This document shows positions 1-7,657 of a stretch of DNA of 45,115 bases, in pieces. The position numbers and the translations under genes were made by a program. A model generated the notes under the pieces. That model did no database searches, was not told where the DNA came from, and worked only from the letters and a program-made list of their open reading frames with translations. Source of the stretch: Shewanella salipaludis (GTDB taxonomy: Bacteria > Pseudomonadota > Gammaproteobacteria > Enterobacterales > Shewanellaceae). Within the stretch, counting starts at the first letter, position 1. Each line of letters starts with the position of its first letter. The stretch is taken from the NCBI RefSeq assembly GCF_012911865.1, contig NZ_JAAXYH010000022.1:1-45115 (forward strand). Reading direction: 5' to 3'.

Positions 1-88
1 TGATCCCATCCCGAACTCAGAAGTGAAACGCAATCGCGCCGATGGTAGTGTGGGGTCTCCCCATGTGAGAGTAGGTCATTTCCAGGCG
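1..88 (+). rRNA. rrf: 5S ribosomal RNA, 3' part (5' end outside window)
   Basis: The first ~88 bases match the 3' three quarters of gammaproteobacterial 5S rRNA, including the conserved CCGAACTCAGAAGTGAAACG segment, GCGCCGATGGTAGTGTGGGG and GAGAGTAGGTCA, and end in CCAGGC, the usual 3' strand of the terminal stem. The 5' end is cut off by the window. An intrinsic terminator follows at 116-146, so this is the end of an rrn operon transcribed to the right. The exact 3' end is uncertain by a few bases. Confidence 0.96.
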
Positions 89-115
89 CCTAATTTTCTC
101 GAAAGAGAAGCGATA

Positions 116-146
116 AATCCCCAGCACTCAGTGTTGGGGATTTTTT
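116..146 (+). terminator. Intrinsic terminator of the upstream rrn operon
   Basis: A 12-bp stem (116-127 with 131-142, one G-T pair, loop TCA) is followed by a run of six T. It lies about 28 bases after the 5S RNA. Confidence 0.9.
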
Positions 147-254
147 CGTTTATCACCTTTCGAAATCTCGGCTCGAGCATGGGGATTATAAAGAGTCCGA
201 ACTCAGCAAGGCTGACCTTTCCCTGAATTAGTAGCCGTCATCCCGTGCAATAGC

Positions 255-282
255 TGCATTCCTGCCGTTAAGCGGTTACAAT
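255..282 (+). promoter_or_regulatory. Candidate sigma70 promoter for murB-birA
   Basis: TACAAT at 277-282 is a good -10. The -35 is weak (TGCATT at 255-260, spacing 16). It lies 28 bases before the murB ATG. The rest of 147-309 holds no gene that I can see. Confidence 0.4.
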
Positions 283-309
283 AGCGCTTTCTGACTATTT
301 TTTGTGCCC

Positions 310-1347
310 ATGCCGTTAAATTCTTCTCATTCCTTGCTCTCGTTAAATACGCTCGGACTGGCTCAGTCCTGTGCCGAGCTTCATCCTGTGCATTCTACCG
401 CCGAGTTAACCGCAACTTGTTTATCGTTACTCGAGCGGGGGTTGCCATTCTTGATTCTGGGCGGCGGCAGTAATCTGGTGTTCACCGAGGACTTCGATGG
501 TGCCGTGGTGCAGGTGTTGTCCAAAGGCATAGAAGTGACTCAGGATGCGGAGCATTATTTCCTCCGGGTGCAGGCGGGGGAGAGCTGGCATGAACTTGTG
601 TCTTACTCGCTGCAGCAAGGCATAGCTGGCCTGGAAAATTTAGCCTTGATCCCTGGGACCGTCGGGGCGGCGCCTATCCAGAACATTGGTGCCTATGGCC
701 TGGAGTTGTGTGACATATGCGACTGGGTCGAATACCTGGATTTCAGCGATGGGCAGATTAAGCGTCTTACTGCAGACGACTGCGAGTTCGGCTATCGAGA
801 CTCGGTATTCAAGGGACGTTTAAGAGACAAGGCCGCCATTACCTCGGTCGGCTTGCGTTTGTCTAAGGATTGGCAGCCTAGGTTAAGTTATGGCCCCCTG
901 CAGGAATTTGATTGCGAGCGTGTCACGCCGCAACAGATATTTGAGCGTGTATGCGAGGTGAGGCGTGAGAAGCTGCCTGATCCTGCAGCGTTGGGGAATG
1001 TCGGTAGTTTTTTCAAGAATCCGATAATCAGTGCCGCGACTTACCATGCTCTGGCACAGACTCATTGCCGGATAGTGGCCTATGCCCAGGATGATGGCCG
1101 GGTAAAGCTGGCTGCCGGCTGGTTGATCGAGGCCGCAGGACTCAAGGGTTATAGACGTGGCGCGGCGGCGGTGCACGATAAACAAGCCTTGGTGCTGGTT
1201 AACTTAGGCGGCGCCAATGGGAATGATATCTGTCAGTTAGCTTTGGATGTGATAGCGCGGGTGCGAACAGAGTTCGGTTTGTTATTGGAACCTGAACCGA
1301 GAATTATGGGACGTCACGGTGAGAGGATGCTGACTCATGTCGGATAA
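310..1347 (+). CDS. murB: UDP-N-acetylenolpyruvoylglucosamine reductase MurB
   Basis: MurB reduces the enolpyruvyl group of UDP-GlcNAc-enolpyruvate with NADPH and FAD to give UDP-N-acetylmuramate, the second committed step of peptidoglycan synthesis in the cytoplasm. The 345-residue product has the FAD-binding GGGSNLVF motif (51-58), the IPGTVGAAPIQNIGAYG flavin segment (about 114-130), the SFFKNP motif carrying the catalytic Ser (about 233) and the C-terminal EPEPR motif with the likely catalytic Glu (about 329). Length is close to the E. coli enzyme (342). I chose ATG 310 over the in-frame GTG at 304; neither has a clear Shine-Dalgarno sequence. The 3' end overlaps birA by 11 bases, as in E. 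coli, so the two are co-transcribed. Confidence 0.97.
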   Translation: MPLNSSHSLLSLNTLGLAQSCAELHPVHSTAELTATCLSLLERGLPFLILGGGSNLVFTEDFDGAVVQVLSKGIEVTQDAEHYFLRVQAGESWHELVSYSLQQGIAGLENLALIPGTVGAAPIQNIGAYGLELCDICDWVEYLDFSDGQIKRLTADDCEFGYRDSVFKGRLRDKAAITSVGLRLSKDWQPRLSYGPLQEFDCERVTPQQIFERVCEVRREKLPDPAALGNVGSFFKNPIISAATYHALAQTHCRIVAYAQDDGRVKLAAGWLIEAAGLKGYRRGAAAVHDKQALVLVNLGGANGNDICQLALDVIARVRTEFGLLLEPEPRIMGRHGERMLTHVG

Positions 1348-2296
1348 CTGGAATAGAAAGAGAGCCATCTTGAGCCTGCTGAATGCAGGTGACTTCGTCT
1401 CGGGTGAGGCATTGGCCGATGCCCTGGGGATCTCCCGGGCGGCGATTAGCAAGCACATAGATACGCTGGAGACCTATGGCGTCGAGATCTATAGCGTCAA
1501 GGGCAAGGGGTATAAGTTGGCCACCCCTGTGTTTCTGATCGATGAGCCTCGACTACTGCAAGCCATAGACAATCGCTGTTTCTATTTCGATGAAACCAGC
1601 AGTACCAATGCCTTCCTCCTGAGTCATGCCAAGGAATTGAAGAGTGGTGATATTTGTATCGCCGAATATCAGTCGGCCGGACGTGGTCGCCGTGGCCGAA
1701 CTTGGGTATCACCCTATGGCAATCACCTCTATTGCTCGCTGTTTTGGGGCTTTTCCCAGGGGATGGCACAGGCCATGGGCCTGAGCCTGGTAGTGGCCTG
1801 TTCCTTGGTGAAGGTGCTGCAAGAGCTTGGGGTACCGGATCTGGGGGTCAAATGGCCCAACGATATCTACCTGGACCATAAGAAGCTGGCCGGGGTATTG
1901 ATAGAAATGAGCGGCCAGGCCGACAGCGAATGCCAGCTGATCATCGGCATAGGCCTGAATATGGCGATGTCGGATAATCAGGCGCAAGCCATAGAGCAAC
2001 CCTGGAACGACCTGTCCCACTTAGCGTCAATGCCGGATAAGACTGAGCTGGCTATCAAATTACAGCAACAGCTGAAACGTGACTTGCAGTTGTTTGAGCG
2101 CGAAGGCTTGCCGGCCTTCATGCCTCGCTGGCAGGCGGTCGATCTGTTCGACGGCCAGCCGGTGAGGTTATTGATGGGAAGCAATGAGATCCAAGGTATT
2201 TGCCGCGGTGTCGATGAGCAGGGGTCATTATTGCTGGAAACCGATGCCGGACTGCAAGCTTATGTCGGCGGGGAAATTAGCCTAAGGCCAAATTGA
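1337..2296 (+). CDS. birA: Bifunctional biotin ligase / biotin operon repressor BirA
   Basis: BirA activates biotin with ATP and transfers it to the acetyl-CoA carboxylase carrier protein; the biotinyl-AMP-bound dimer represses biotin synthesis genes. The 319-residue protein has an N-terminal winged helix-turn-helix (about 8-62, recognition region near SRAAISKHIDTL), so it is the repressor-type enzyme and not a ligase-only form. The ligase domain follows with GRGRRGR (115-121, biotinyl-AMP loop), KWPND (172-176) and KKLAGVLIE (182-190, with the conserved catalytic-site Lys), and a small C-terminal SH3-like domain. The start lies inside the end of murB. No biotin synthesis genes are in the window, so its operator targets are elsewhere. 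Confidence 0.97.
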   Translation: MSDNWNRKRAILSLLNAGDFVSGEALADALGISRAAISKHIDTLETYGVEIYSVKGKGYKLATPVFLIDEPRLLQAIDNRCFYFDETSSTNAFLLSHAKELKSGDICIAEYQSAGRGRRGRTWVSPYGNHLYCSLFWGFSQGMAQAMGLSLVVACSLVKVLQELGVPDLGVKWPNDIYLDHKKLAGVLIEMSGQADSECQLIIGIGLNMAMSDNQAQAIEQPWNDLSHLASMPDKTELAIKLQQQLKRDLQLFEREGLPAFMPRWQAVDLFDGQPVRLLMGSNEIQGICRGVDEQGSLLLETDAGLQAYVGGEISLRPN

Positions 2297-2307
2297 AGCC
2301 CATGCGC

Positions 2308-3255
2308 CTATTTGCGCAATAGCACCTGATCCATCAAATGGTCCTGGCCTTTTTGCAGGATCAGGTGGGCCCGCTCTCGCGTGGGTTGGATGTTCAACTG
2401 CAAGTTAGGCCCATTGATAGTATCCCAGATATTGGCGGCTATCTGCTTGGCTTCCTCGTCCGTCAGGGTCGCATAATGGTGGAAATATGAGGACTTATCA
2501 CTGAACGTCCCTTGCCTGAATTGCAGGAACCTGTCGATATACCACTGCTTCAACAGAGGCTCATCGGCATCGACATAGATGGAGAAATCGACAAAGTCAG
2601 ACACGAAGGGGCTGCGGATATCGACGGGGGTATCCAGTCCGGTTTGCAATACATTCAAGCCTTCGAGAATGAGGATGTCGGGCTGACAGACCAGCTGTTG
2701 CTCTTCGAGTCTGTCATAGGTCACATGGGAGTAGAGCGGTGCCGCTACCCGAGACTTTCCCGCTTTCACCGCCGAGATAAATTCCACCAGTAACTTCATA
2801 TCGTAACTTTCGGGAAACCCTTTGCGCTGCAGCAAGCCTTTCCGCTTGAGATCCGCCAGAGGGTACAGAAACCCATCTGTGGTGACCAGGTCAACCTTGG
2901 GATGCTCCGGCCAATGACTCAGCAGCGCTTGGAGGATACGGGCCGTGGTGCTCTTGCCGACGGCAACACTGCCGGCGATGCTGATGATATAGGGGCTGTT
3001 TGAGGGCTTCTGACCCAGAAATTCATCCAACACCAAGCCGCGCTGCTGCTTGGTACCGACGATCAGGTTCAACAATCTGCTAAGCGGCAGGTAAATATCC
3101 GTGACTTCTGCCAGCGAGATTTTTTCGTTGATCCCCCTGAGGTTCGCCAGATCGGCTTCACTCAAAGTCAAAGGCACCGCTTCCCTCAACTGTGCCCATT
3201 CCTGGCGTTGAAAAGCTAAATAGAGGGCTTTCTGGATTGAGTTATAAGATGTCAT
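2308..3255 (-). CDS. coaA: Type I pantothenate kinase CoaA
   Basis: CoaA phosphorylates pantothenate with ATP, the first and rate-controlling step of coenzyme A synthesis. The 315-residue product (E. coli 316) has a P-loop GSVAVGKST at 95-103 and the type I hallmarks DGFLYP (about 147) and RKGFPESYD (about 164). The ATG at 3255 follows a GAGG ribosome-binding site. The gene is convergent with birA: only 11 bases separate the two stop codons and I see no terminator hairpin there. E. coli also has coaA next to birA. Confidence 0.97.
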   Translation of the reverse strand: MTSYNSIQKALYLAFQRQEWAQLREAVPLTLSEADLANLRGINEKISLAEVTDIYLPLSRLLNLIVGTKQQRGLVLDEFLGQKPSNSPYIISIAGSVAVGKSTTARILQALLSHWPEHPKVDLVTTDGFLYPLADLKRKGLLQRKGFPESYDMKLLVEFISAVKAGKSRVAAPLYSHVTYDRLEEQQLVCQPDILILEGLNVLQTGLDTPVDIRSPFVSDFVDFSIYVDADEPLLKQWYIDRFLQFRQGTFSDKSSYFHHYATLTDEEAKQIAANIWDTINGPNLQLNIQPTRERAHLILQKGQDHLMDQVLLRK

Positions 3256-3280
3256 TGGCTTTCCTCACCTTGGGGAAGGC

Positions 3281-3309
3281 ACAGTACACTATGAAATTAT
3301 CGTGAACAA
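3281..3309 (-). promoter_or_regulatory. Candidate sigma70 promoter for coaA
   Basis: On the minus strand TTGTTC (3309-3304), a 17-base spacer and TACTGT (3286-3281) precede the coaA start by about 25 bases. The match is moderate. Confidence 0.4.
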
Positions 3310-3442
3310 TAGTAAATACAGTTTAGGCAGTTGCTTAACGCCGTCGATTGCGTTTTGGCGCGAGGTTTGGCTCTGGCTCAGGGTCTTTGAGGATAAAAAA
3401 TCACCGTTTGAGACTTTTTTTAGCTAATTTATAGTTTTTAGC

Positions 3443-3471
3443 TTGCACTCATGGTCACATTTACCTAATAT
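3443..3471 (+). promoter_or_regulatory. Sigma70 promoter of the thrU-tyrU-glyT-thrT-tufB operon
   Basis: TTGCAC (3443-3448), 17 bases, TAATAT (3466-3471), followed by the GC-rich discriminator CCCGTTCCG, as expected of a stringently controlled stable-RNA promoter. The first tRNA starts 18 bases after the -10. The upstream 3310-3442 region is A/T-rich in places and may contain an UP element or Fis sites, which I cannot define. Confidence 0.72.
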
Positions 3472-3489
3472 CCCGTTCCGAAATGATGC

Positions 3490-3565
<76 letters not shown>

Positions 3566-3572
3566 TTTTTCT

Positions 3573-3657
3573 GGAGGGGTTCCCGAGTGGCCAAAGGGAT
3601 CAGACTGTAAATCTGACGGCTCAGCCTTCGAAGGTTCGAATCCTTCTCCCTCCACCA
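3573..3657 (+). tRNA. tyrU: tRNA-Tyr (anticodon GTA)
   Basis: An 85-base class II tRNA with a long variable arm. Acceptor stem GGAGGGG pairs with TCCCTCC (3647-3653), the anticodon loop is CTGTAAA (GTA), the T-loop is GGTTCGAATCC, and CCA is encoded. It lies 7 bases after tRNA-Thr. Confidence 0.97.
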
Positions 3658-3694
3658 TTTTTTCTAGGTAGTTAGGTAGCCTTAGTTAGGTTGC

Positions 3695-3768
3695 GCGGGC
3701 ATCGTATAATGGTATTACTCCAGCCTTCCAAGCTGATAACGCGGGTTCGATTCCCGCTGCCCGCTCCA
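3695..3768 (+). tRNA. glyT: tRNA-Gly (anticodon TCC)
   Basis: A 74-base cloverleaf with acceptor stem GCGGGCA/TGCCCGC, anticodon loop CTTCCAA (TCC, reads GGA/GGG), T-loop GGTTCGATTCC and an encoded TCCA end. It is the third tRNA of the tufB operon. Confidence 0.97.
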
Positions 3769-3776
3769 AATTTGTT

Positions 3777-3852
3777 GCTGATATGGCTCAGTTGGTAGAG
3801 CACACCCTTGGTAAGGGTGAGGTCGGCAGTTCGAATCTGCCTATCAGCACCA
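3777..3852 (+). tRNA. thrT: tRNA-Thr (anticodon GGT)
   Basis: A 76-base cloverleaf with acceptor stem GCTGATA/TATCAGC, anticodon loop TTGGTAA (GGT, reads ACC/ACU), T-arm AGTTCGAATCT and an encoded CCA. It is the last tRNA before tufB. Confidence 0.97.
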
Positions 3853-3888
3853 GCCTTTCTTAAAAGCACCTACGCCTAATTTAATCGG

Positions 3889-3918
3889 TTCGATGACATT
3901 TTATGCATCGGATTTTTT
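3889..3918 (+). other. Terminator-like hairpin between thrT and tufB
   Basis: A 7-bp stem (TTCGATG 3889-3895 with CATCGGA 3906-3912, one T-G pair, 10-base loop) runs directly into six T. It could terminate part of the tRNA transcripts before tufB or mark the 3' end for tRNA processing. It is shorter than the window's strong terminators, so readthrough is likely. Confidence 0.4.
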
Positions 3919-3965
3919 CTATATGCAGGTTTTCATCACCAAGACTCTTGGATTGAGGCACTACC

Positions 3966-5150
3966 ATGGCAAAAGCTAAATTTGAACGTAACAAACCCCA
4001 CGTAAACGTGGGCACCATCGGTCACGTTGACCATGGTAAAACCACTCTGACTGCGGCTATCTCTGCAGTTCTGGCTAAGACTTATGGTGGCGAAGTGAAA
4101 AACTTTGCTCAAATCGATAACGCTCCAGAAGAGCGTGAGCGCGGTATTACCATCAATACCTCTCACATCGAATACGATACACCTTCACGTCACTACGCCC
4201 ACGTAGACTGCCCAGGCCATGCTGACTATGTTAAAAACATGATCACCGGTGCTGCCCAGATGGACGGCGCAATCCTGGTTGTTGCTTCTACAGACGGCCC
4301 AATGCCACAGACTCGTGAGCACATCCTGCTTTCTCGTCAGGTTGGTGTACCTTTCATCATCGTGTTCATGAACAAGTGTGACATGGTTGATGACGAAGAG
4401 CTGCTGGAACTGGTTGAAATGGAAGTTCGTGAACTTCTGTCTGAGTACGACTTCCCAGGTGATGACTTACCAGTCATCCAAGGTTCTGCTCTGAAAGCGC
4501 TGGAAGGCGAGCCAGAGTGGGAAGCTAAGATCCTTGAACTGGCAGAAGCCCTGGATACTTATATCCCTGAGCCAGAGCGTGACATCGATAAGCCATTCCT
4601 GCTGCCAATCGAAGACGTATTCTCAATTTCAGGCCGTGGTACAGTAGTGACCGGTCGTGTTGAGCGCGGTATCGTTAAAGTAGGTGACGAAGTTGAAATC
4701 GTTGGTATCCGTGATACCAGCAAGACAACTTGTACCGGCGTAGAAATGTTCCGTAAGCTGCTTGACGAAGGTCGTGCCGGTGAGAACTGTGGTGTTCTGT
4801 TGCGTGGTACTAAGCGTGATGACGTAGAACGTGGTCAAGTACTGGCCAAGCCTGGTTCAATCAACCCACACACCACTTTTGAATCAGAAGTTTACGTTCT
4901 GTCAAAAGAAGAAGGTGGCCGTCACACGCCATTCTTCAAAGGCTACCGTCCACAGTTCTACTTCCGTACAACTGACGTAACAGGTACTATCGAACTGCCA
5001 GAAGGCGTAGAGATGGTAATGCCAGGCGACAACATCAAGATGGTTGTTACCCTGATCTGCCCAATCGCGATGGACGAAGGTTTACGCTTCGCCATCCGTG
5101 AAGGTGGCCGTACAGTTGGTGCTGGTGTAGTAGCAAACATCGTAGCTTAA
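3966..5150 (+). CDS. tufB: Elongation factor Tu (first copy, tRNA-linked)
   Basis: EF-Tu delivers aminoacyl-tRNA to the ribosomal A site as a GTP complex. The 394-residue product has the GTPase motifs GHVDHGKT (19-26), DCPGH (81-85, with the catalytic His) and NKCD (136-139), then beta-barrel domains 2 and 3, ending VVANIVA. ATG 3966 follows a GAGG site (3954-3957). The gene is co-transcribed with the four upstream tRNAs. It is nearly identical to the copy at 20726-21910: I see two amino-acid differences (Leu/Ile near 179, Ser/Thr near 253) and about 15 base differences, including ATG here against GTG there. Confidence 0.98.
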   Translation: MAKAKFERNKPHVNVGTIGHVDHGKTTLTAAISAVLAKTYGGEVKNFAQIDNAPEERERGITINTSHIEYDTPSRHYAHVDCPGHADYVKNMITGAAQMDGAILVVASTDGPMPQTREHILLSRQVGVPFIIVFMNKCDMVDDEELLELVEMEVRELLSEYDFPGDDLPVIQGSALKALEGEPEWEAKILELAEALDTYIPEPERDIDKPFLLPIEDVFSISGRGTVVTGRVERGIVKVGDEVEIVGIRDTSKTTCTGVEMFRKLLDEGRAGENCGVLLRGTKRDDVERGQVLAKPGSINPHTTFESEVYVLSKEEGGRHTPFFKGYRPQFYFRTTDVTGTIELPEGVEMVMPGDNIKMVVTLICPIAMDEGLRFAIREGGRTVGAGVVANIVA

Positions 5151-5170
5151 TCGTCAGATTGAGTGATTGA

Positions 5171-5196
5171 AAAAGGAAGCTTCGGCTTCCTTTTTT
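5171..5196 (+). terminator. Intrinsic terminator after tufB
   Basis: A 10-bp stem AAAAGGAAGC/GCTTCCTTTT closed by a TTCG tetraloop, running into T6. The same hairpin follows the other tuf copy, with CTCG as its loop. Confidence 0.92.
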
Positions 5197-5246
5197 GTTT
5201 GAGGCGGATTTTTATCGTGGATCTCGGCCCGAATCCACCGGTGTTC

Positions 5247-5275
5247 TTGCTTACAAAGCTGAATCAGAATACAAT
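5247..5275 (+). promoter_or_regulatory. Candidate sigma70 promoter for secE-nusG
   Basis: TTGCTT (5247-5252), 17 bases, TACAAT (5270-5275). A second -10-like TATACT (5362-5367) lies nearer secE but has no good -35. The tufB terminator upstream means secE needs its own promoter. The 269-base tufB-secE gap holds no supported gene. Confidence 0.55.
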
Positions 5276-5419
5276 CTATGGCCGATTTTTGACCCTGGGC
5301 TTATGCGTTTCGAGGGTGAGTTCGGAAATGCAGGTTTGGAGAAATAGTCTTTCCGGTATCTTATACTGGAATGGCACCAAGCTCTAAGCTCAGGTCGTAT
5401 TGAGTAACGGAATCAACCG

Positions 5420-5791
5420 ATGACAACAAATACTGAAAACCAGGGTAGTTCTCTGGATATGGTGAAGTGGGGCATAGCGATCATACTGCTGGCCGCTGCT
5501 GTTATTGGCAATCAACTTTATAGCGAAGCTAGCGTTTTGGTACGTGCTATTGGCGTTATTGTTGCATTCGCTATCGCTGGATTTATTGCTCTGCAGACTG
5601 AAAAGGGTAAGAAGGCGTTGGCTTTCGCCCGTGAGTCACACATTGAAGTGCGTAAAGTTGTATGGCCAACACGCCAAGAAGCGCTTAACACCACTTTTAT
5701 TGTCCTTGCCGCAACCGGTATTCTGGCCCTGATCCTTTGGGGTATGGATGCTGTGTTAGTGCGAATTGTCAATTTTATTACTGGCGTATAG
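5420..5791 (+). CDS. secE: Preprotein translocase subunit SecE
   Basis: SecE is the essential clamp of the SecYEG protein-export channel in the inner membrane. The 123-residue product has three predicted membrane segments (about 15-31, 39-58 and 92-113), the longer enterobacterial-type architecture (E. coli 127). The conserved cytoplasmic amphipathic region FARESHIEVRKVVWPTRQE lies between segments 2 and 3. nusG follows after 9 bases, as in most bacteria. Confidence 0.97.
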   Translation: MTTNTENQGSSLDMVKWGIAIILLAAAVIGNQLYSEASVLVRAIGVIVAFAIAGFIALQTEKGKKALAFARESHIEVRKVVWPTRQEALNTTFIVLAATGILALILWGMDAVLVRIVNFITGV

Positions 5792-5800
5792 GCACCTCGA

Positions 5801-6352
5801 ATGACTGAAGCTAAAGAAGCGAAAAAAAGATGGTATGTGGTTCAAGCATTCTCAGGCTATGAAGGCCGGGTATGTAAGTCCCTGATCGAACATATCAAGA
5901 TGCACGGTATGGAAGAGCACTTCGGTGAGATCCTGGTTCCGACCGAAGAAGTCGTTGAAATGCGTGCCGGTCAACGTCGCAAGAGTGAGCGCAAATTCTT
6001 TCCTGGCTATGTGCTAGTCCAGATGGAAATGAATGACGACAGCTGGCACTTGGTAAAGAGCATCCCTCGCGTGATGGGCTTTATCGGTGGCACCTCGGAT
6101 CGTCCAGCGCCGATTTCAGACAAAGAAGCCGATGCTATTTTGCGTCGTCTGCAAGAGACTGTCGAGTCACCGACTCACAGAACCATGTTCGAGCCGGGCG
6201 AAGTGGTACGTGTGTGTGATGGTCCGTTCGCCGACTTCAACGGTACCGTTGAAGAAGTGGATTATGACAAGAGCCGCGTGAAGGTGTCTGTGATGATCTT
6301 CGGTCGCTCCACACCGGTTGAGCTGGACTTTAGTCAGGTCGAAAAGGGCTGA
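5801..6352 (+). CDS. nusG: Transcription termination/antitermination factor NusG
   Basis: NusG binds RNA polymerase to suppress pausing, and couples it through its C-terminal domain to Rho or ribosomal protein S10. The 183-residue product has the N-terminal NGN domain (from KRWYVVQAFSGYE; the FFPGYVLVQM strand near 66-75) and the C-terminal KOW domain (about 128-180, GEVVRVCDGPFADFNGTV). Length is as in E. coli (181). It is second gene of the secE-nusG unit; both S10 and the polymerase subunits it contacts are encoded downstream. Confidence 0.98.
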   Translation: MTEAKEAKKRWYVVQAFSGYEGRVCKSLIEHIKMHGMEEHFGEILVPTEEVVEMRAGQRRKSERKFFPGYVLVQMEMNDDSWHLVKSIPRVMGFIGGTSDRPAPISDKEADAILRRLQETVESPTHRTMFEPGEVVRVCDGPFADFNGTVEEVDYDKSRVKVSVMIFGRSTPVELDFSQVEKG

Positions 6353-6374
6353 TTAAATAAACTACAAAATCCGT

Positions 6375-6403
6375 TTGGCAACGGGTGTGGATTTTTATAT
6401 AAT
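6375..6403 (+). promoter_or_regulatory. Sigma70 promoter of rplK-rplA
   Basis: TTGGCA (6375-6380), exactly 17 bases, and a consensus TATAAT (6398-6403). It corresponds to the L11 promoter of E. coli. It is embedded in a large inverted repeat, listed separately. Confidence 0.85.
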
Positions 6404-6415
6404 CCGCACCCGTTG
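6379..6415. repeat. Inverted repeat, 14-base arms, spanning the rplK -10
   Basis: Arms 6379-6392 and 6402-6415 are complementary with a single G-T position; the 9-base A/T loop is 6393-6401. It covers the end of the -35 and all of the -10. As RNA read from nusG it gives a 14-bp hairpin followed by a short T-rich stretch (GTTTTC), so it may also act as the nusG terminator. Confidence 0.8.
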
Positions 6416-6420
6416 TTTTC

Positions 6421-6479
6421 GGGGGAGCATATCGACATGTCGTTGATACGCGTTTGAACCCAAACTGAGGAAATGTCAG
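6421..6479 (+). promoter_or_regulatory. rplK leader, candidate L1 repressor site
   Basis: In E. coli, L1 represses the rplK-rplA message by binding the leader near the L11 start. Here a small hairpin GTTTG/CAAAC (6452-6456 with 6461-6465, loop AACC) abuts the TGAGG ribosome-binding site (6466-6470). The site is placed by position and family knowledge; I have not matched it to an L1 consensus. Confidence 0.4.
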
Positions 6480-6908
6480 ATGGCAAAGAAGATTGATGCT
6501 TATATTAAGCTGCAAGTAAAATCCGGTTCTGCGAACCCTTCACCACCAGTTGGTCCAGCTCTGGGTCAGAAAGGTGTGAACATCATGGAATTCTGTAAAG
6601 CGTTTAACGCCCGTACAGAAAAAATGGAAAAAGGCATGCCTATTCCAGTCGTGATCACTGTATACAGTGACCGTTCATTCACTTTCGAAACCAAGACGCC
6701 ACCGGCTTCTTACTTACTGAAGACTGCTGCAGGCCTGAAATCAGGTTCAGCTCGTCCTAACACTCAGAAAGTAGGCACTATCGCTCGTAGCAAGGTTCAG
6801 GAAATTGCTGAACTGAAAGCGACCGATATGACTGGTGCTGACATTGAAGCGATGACTCGCTCAATCGAAGGTACTGCGCGTTCAATGGGTTTGGTTGTAG
6901 AGGATTAA
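6480..6908 (+). CDS. rplK: 50S ribosomal protein L11
   Basis: L11 forms the stalk base of the GTPase-associated centre with 23S rRNA and is needed for RelA activation by uncharged tRNA. The 142-residue product equals the E. coli length, starts MAKKIDAYIKLQVKSGSANP and has the conserved proline-rich PSPPVGPALGQKGVNI N-terminal segment. The C-terminal rRNA-binding domain contains the T-rich loop region KTPPASYLLKTAAG. SD TGAGG at 6466-6470. rplA follows after 4 bases. Confidence 0.98.
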   Translation: MAKKIDAYIKLQVKSGSANPSPPVGPALGQKGVNIMEFCKAFNARTEKMEKGMPIPVVITVYSDRSFTFETKTPPASYLLKTAAGLKSGSARPNTQKVGTIARSKVQEIAELKATDMTGADIEAMTRSIEGTARSMGLVVED

Positions 6909-6912
6909 TATA

Positions 6913-7614
6913 ATGGCAAAGCTAACTAAACGCATGCGCGTAATTCGCGAAAAAGTTGACGGTACTAAGAGCTATGACATCAACGAAGCCGTTGCTTTGT
7001 TGAAAGAGCTGGCTACTGCCAAGTTCGTTGAAAGTGTTGACGTCGCGGTAAACCTGGGCATCGACCCACGTAAATCAGACCAAAACGTTCGTGGCGCAAC
7101 TGTATTGCCACACGGTACAGGTCGTGACGTACGCGTTGCCGTCTTTACCCAAGGTGCCAACGCCGAAGCTGCTAAAGCTGCAGGCGCTGAACTGGTAGGT
7201 ATGGAAGATCTGGCTGAGCAAGTTAAAGCCGGTGAAATGAACTTCGACGTAGTTATCGCATCTCCAGATGCAATGCGCGTTGTTGGTATGTTAGGTCAAA
7301 TCTTGGGCCCACGTGGTTTAATGCCTAACCCTAAGACTGGTACTGTGACGCCAAACGTTGCCGAAGCAGTCAAGAATGCCAAGGCTGGTCAAGTTCGTTA
7401 CCGCAACGACAAGAACGGTATTATCCACACTACTATCGGTAAAGTGGATTTCACACCAGTTCAGCTGAAAGAAAACCTGGAAGCGTTGGTGTCAGCACTG
7501 AAAAAGGCCAAGCCTGCAGTTGCTAAAGGCATTTACGTTAAGAAAGTCAGCATCTCTACCACTATGGGTGCAGGTGTTGCTATCGACCAGGCTACTCTGG
7601 ATGCAGCTAACTAA
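6913..7614 (+). CDS. rplA: 50S ribosomal protein L1
   Basis: L1 forms the mobile L1 stalk at the E site and is also the translational repressor of the rplK-rplA operon. The 233-residue product (E. coli 234) begins MAKLTKRMRVIREKVD and contains the domain II signature LGPRGLMPNPKTGTVT near residues 130-145. It is translationally coupled to rplK (4-base gap). The rplJ promoter begins immediately after its stop codon. Confidence 0.98.
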   Translation: MAKLTKRMRVIREKVDGTKSYDINEAVALLKELATAKFVESVDVAVNLGIDPRKSDQNVRGATVLPHGTGRDVRVAVFTQGANAEAAKAAGAELVGMEDLAEQVKAGEMNFDVVIASPDAMRVVGMLGQILGPRGLMPNPKTGTVTPNVAEAVKNAKAGQVRYRNDKNGIIHTTIGKVDFTPVQLKENLEALVSALKKAKPAVAKGIYVKKVSISTTMGAGVAIDQATLDAAN

Positions 7615-7615
7615 T

Positions 7616-7644
7616 TTTACAAGGCACGCGTATTAGTCTATAAT
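7616..7644 (+). promoter_or_regulatory. Sigma70 promoter of rplJ-rplL(-rpoBC)
   Basis: TTTACA (7616-7621), 17 bases, consensus TATAAT (7639-7644), then the GC-rich GCGCGC. The -35 starts two bases after the rplA stop codon. This is the equivalent of the E. coli L10 promoter. Confidence 0.85.
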
Positions 7645-7657
7645 GCGCGCACTTTGT

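Noticed and set aside
23..226. 67-codon open frame at the left edge
   Set aside because: It runs across the 5S rRNA gene and its terminator; it is a shadow of RNA sequence.
5163..5387. 74-codon open frame between tufB and secE
   Set aside because: It begins over the tufB terminator and covers the secE promoter; sequence looks non-coding.
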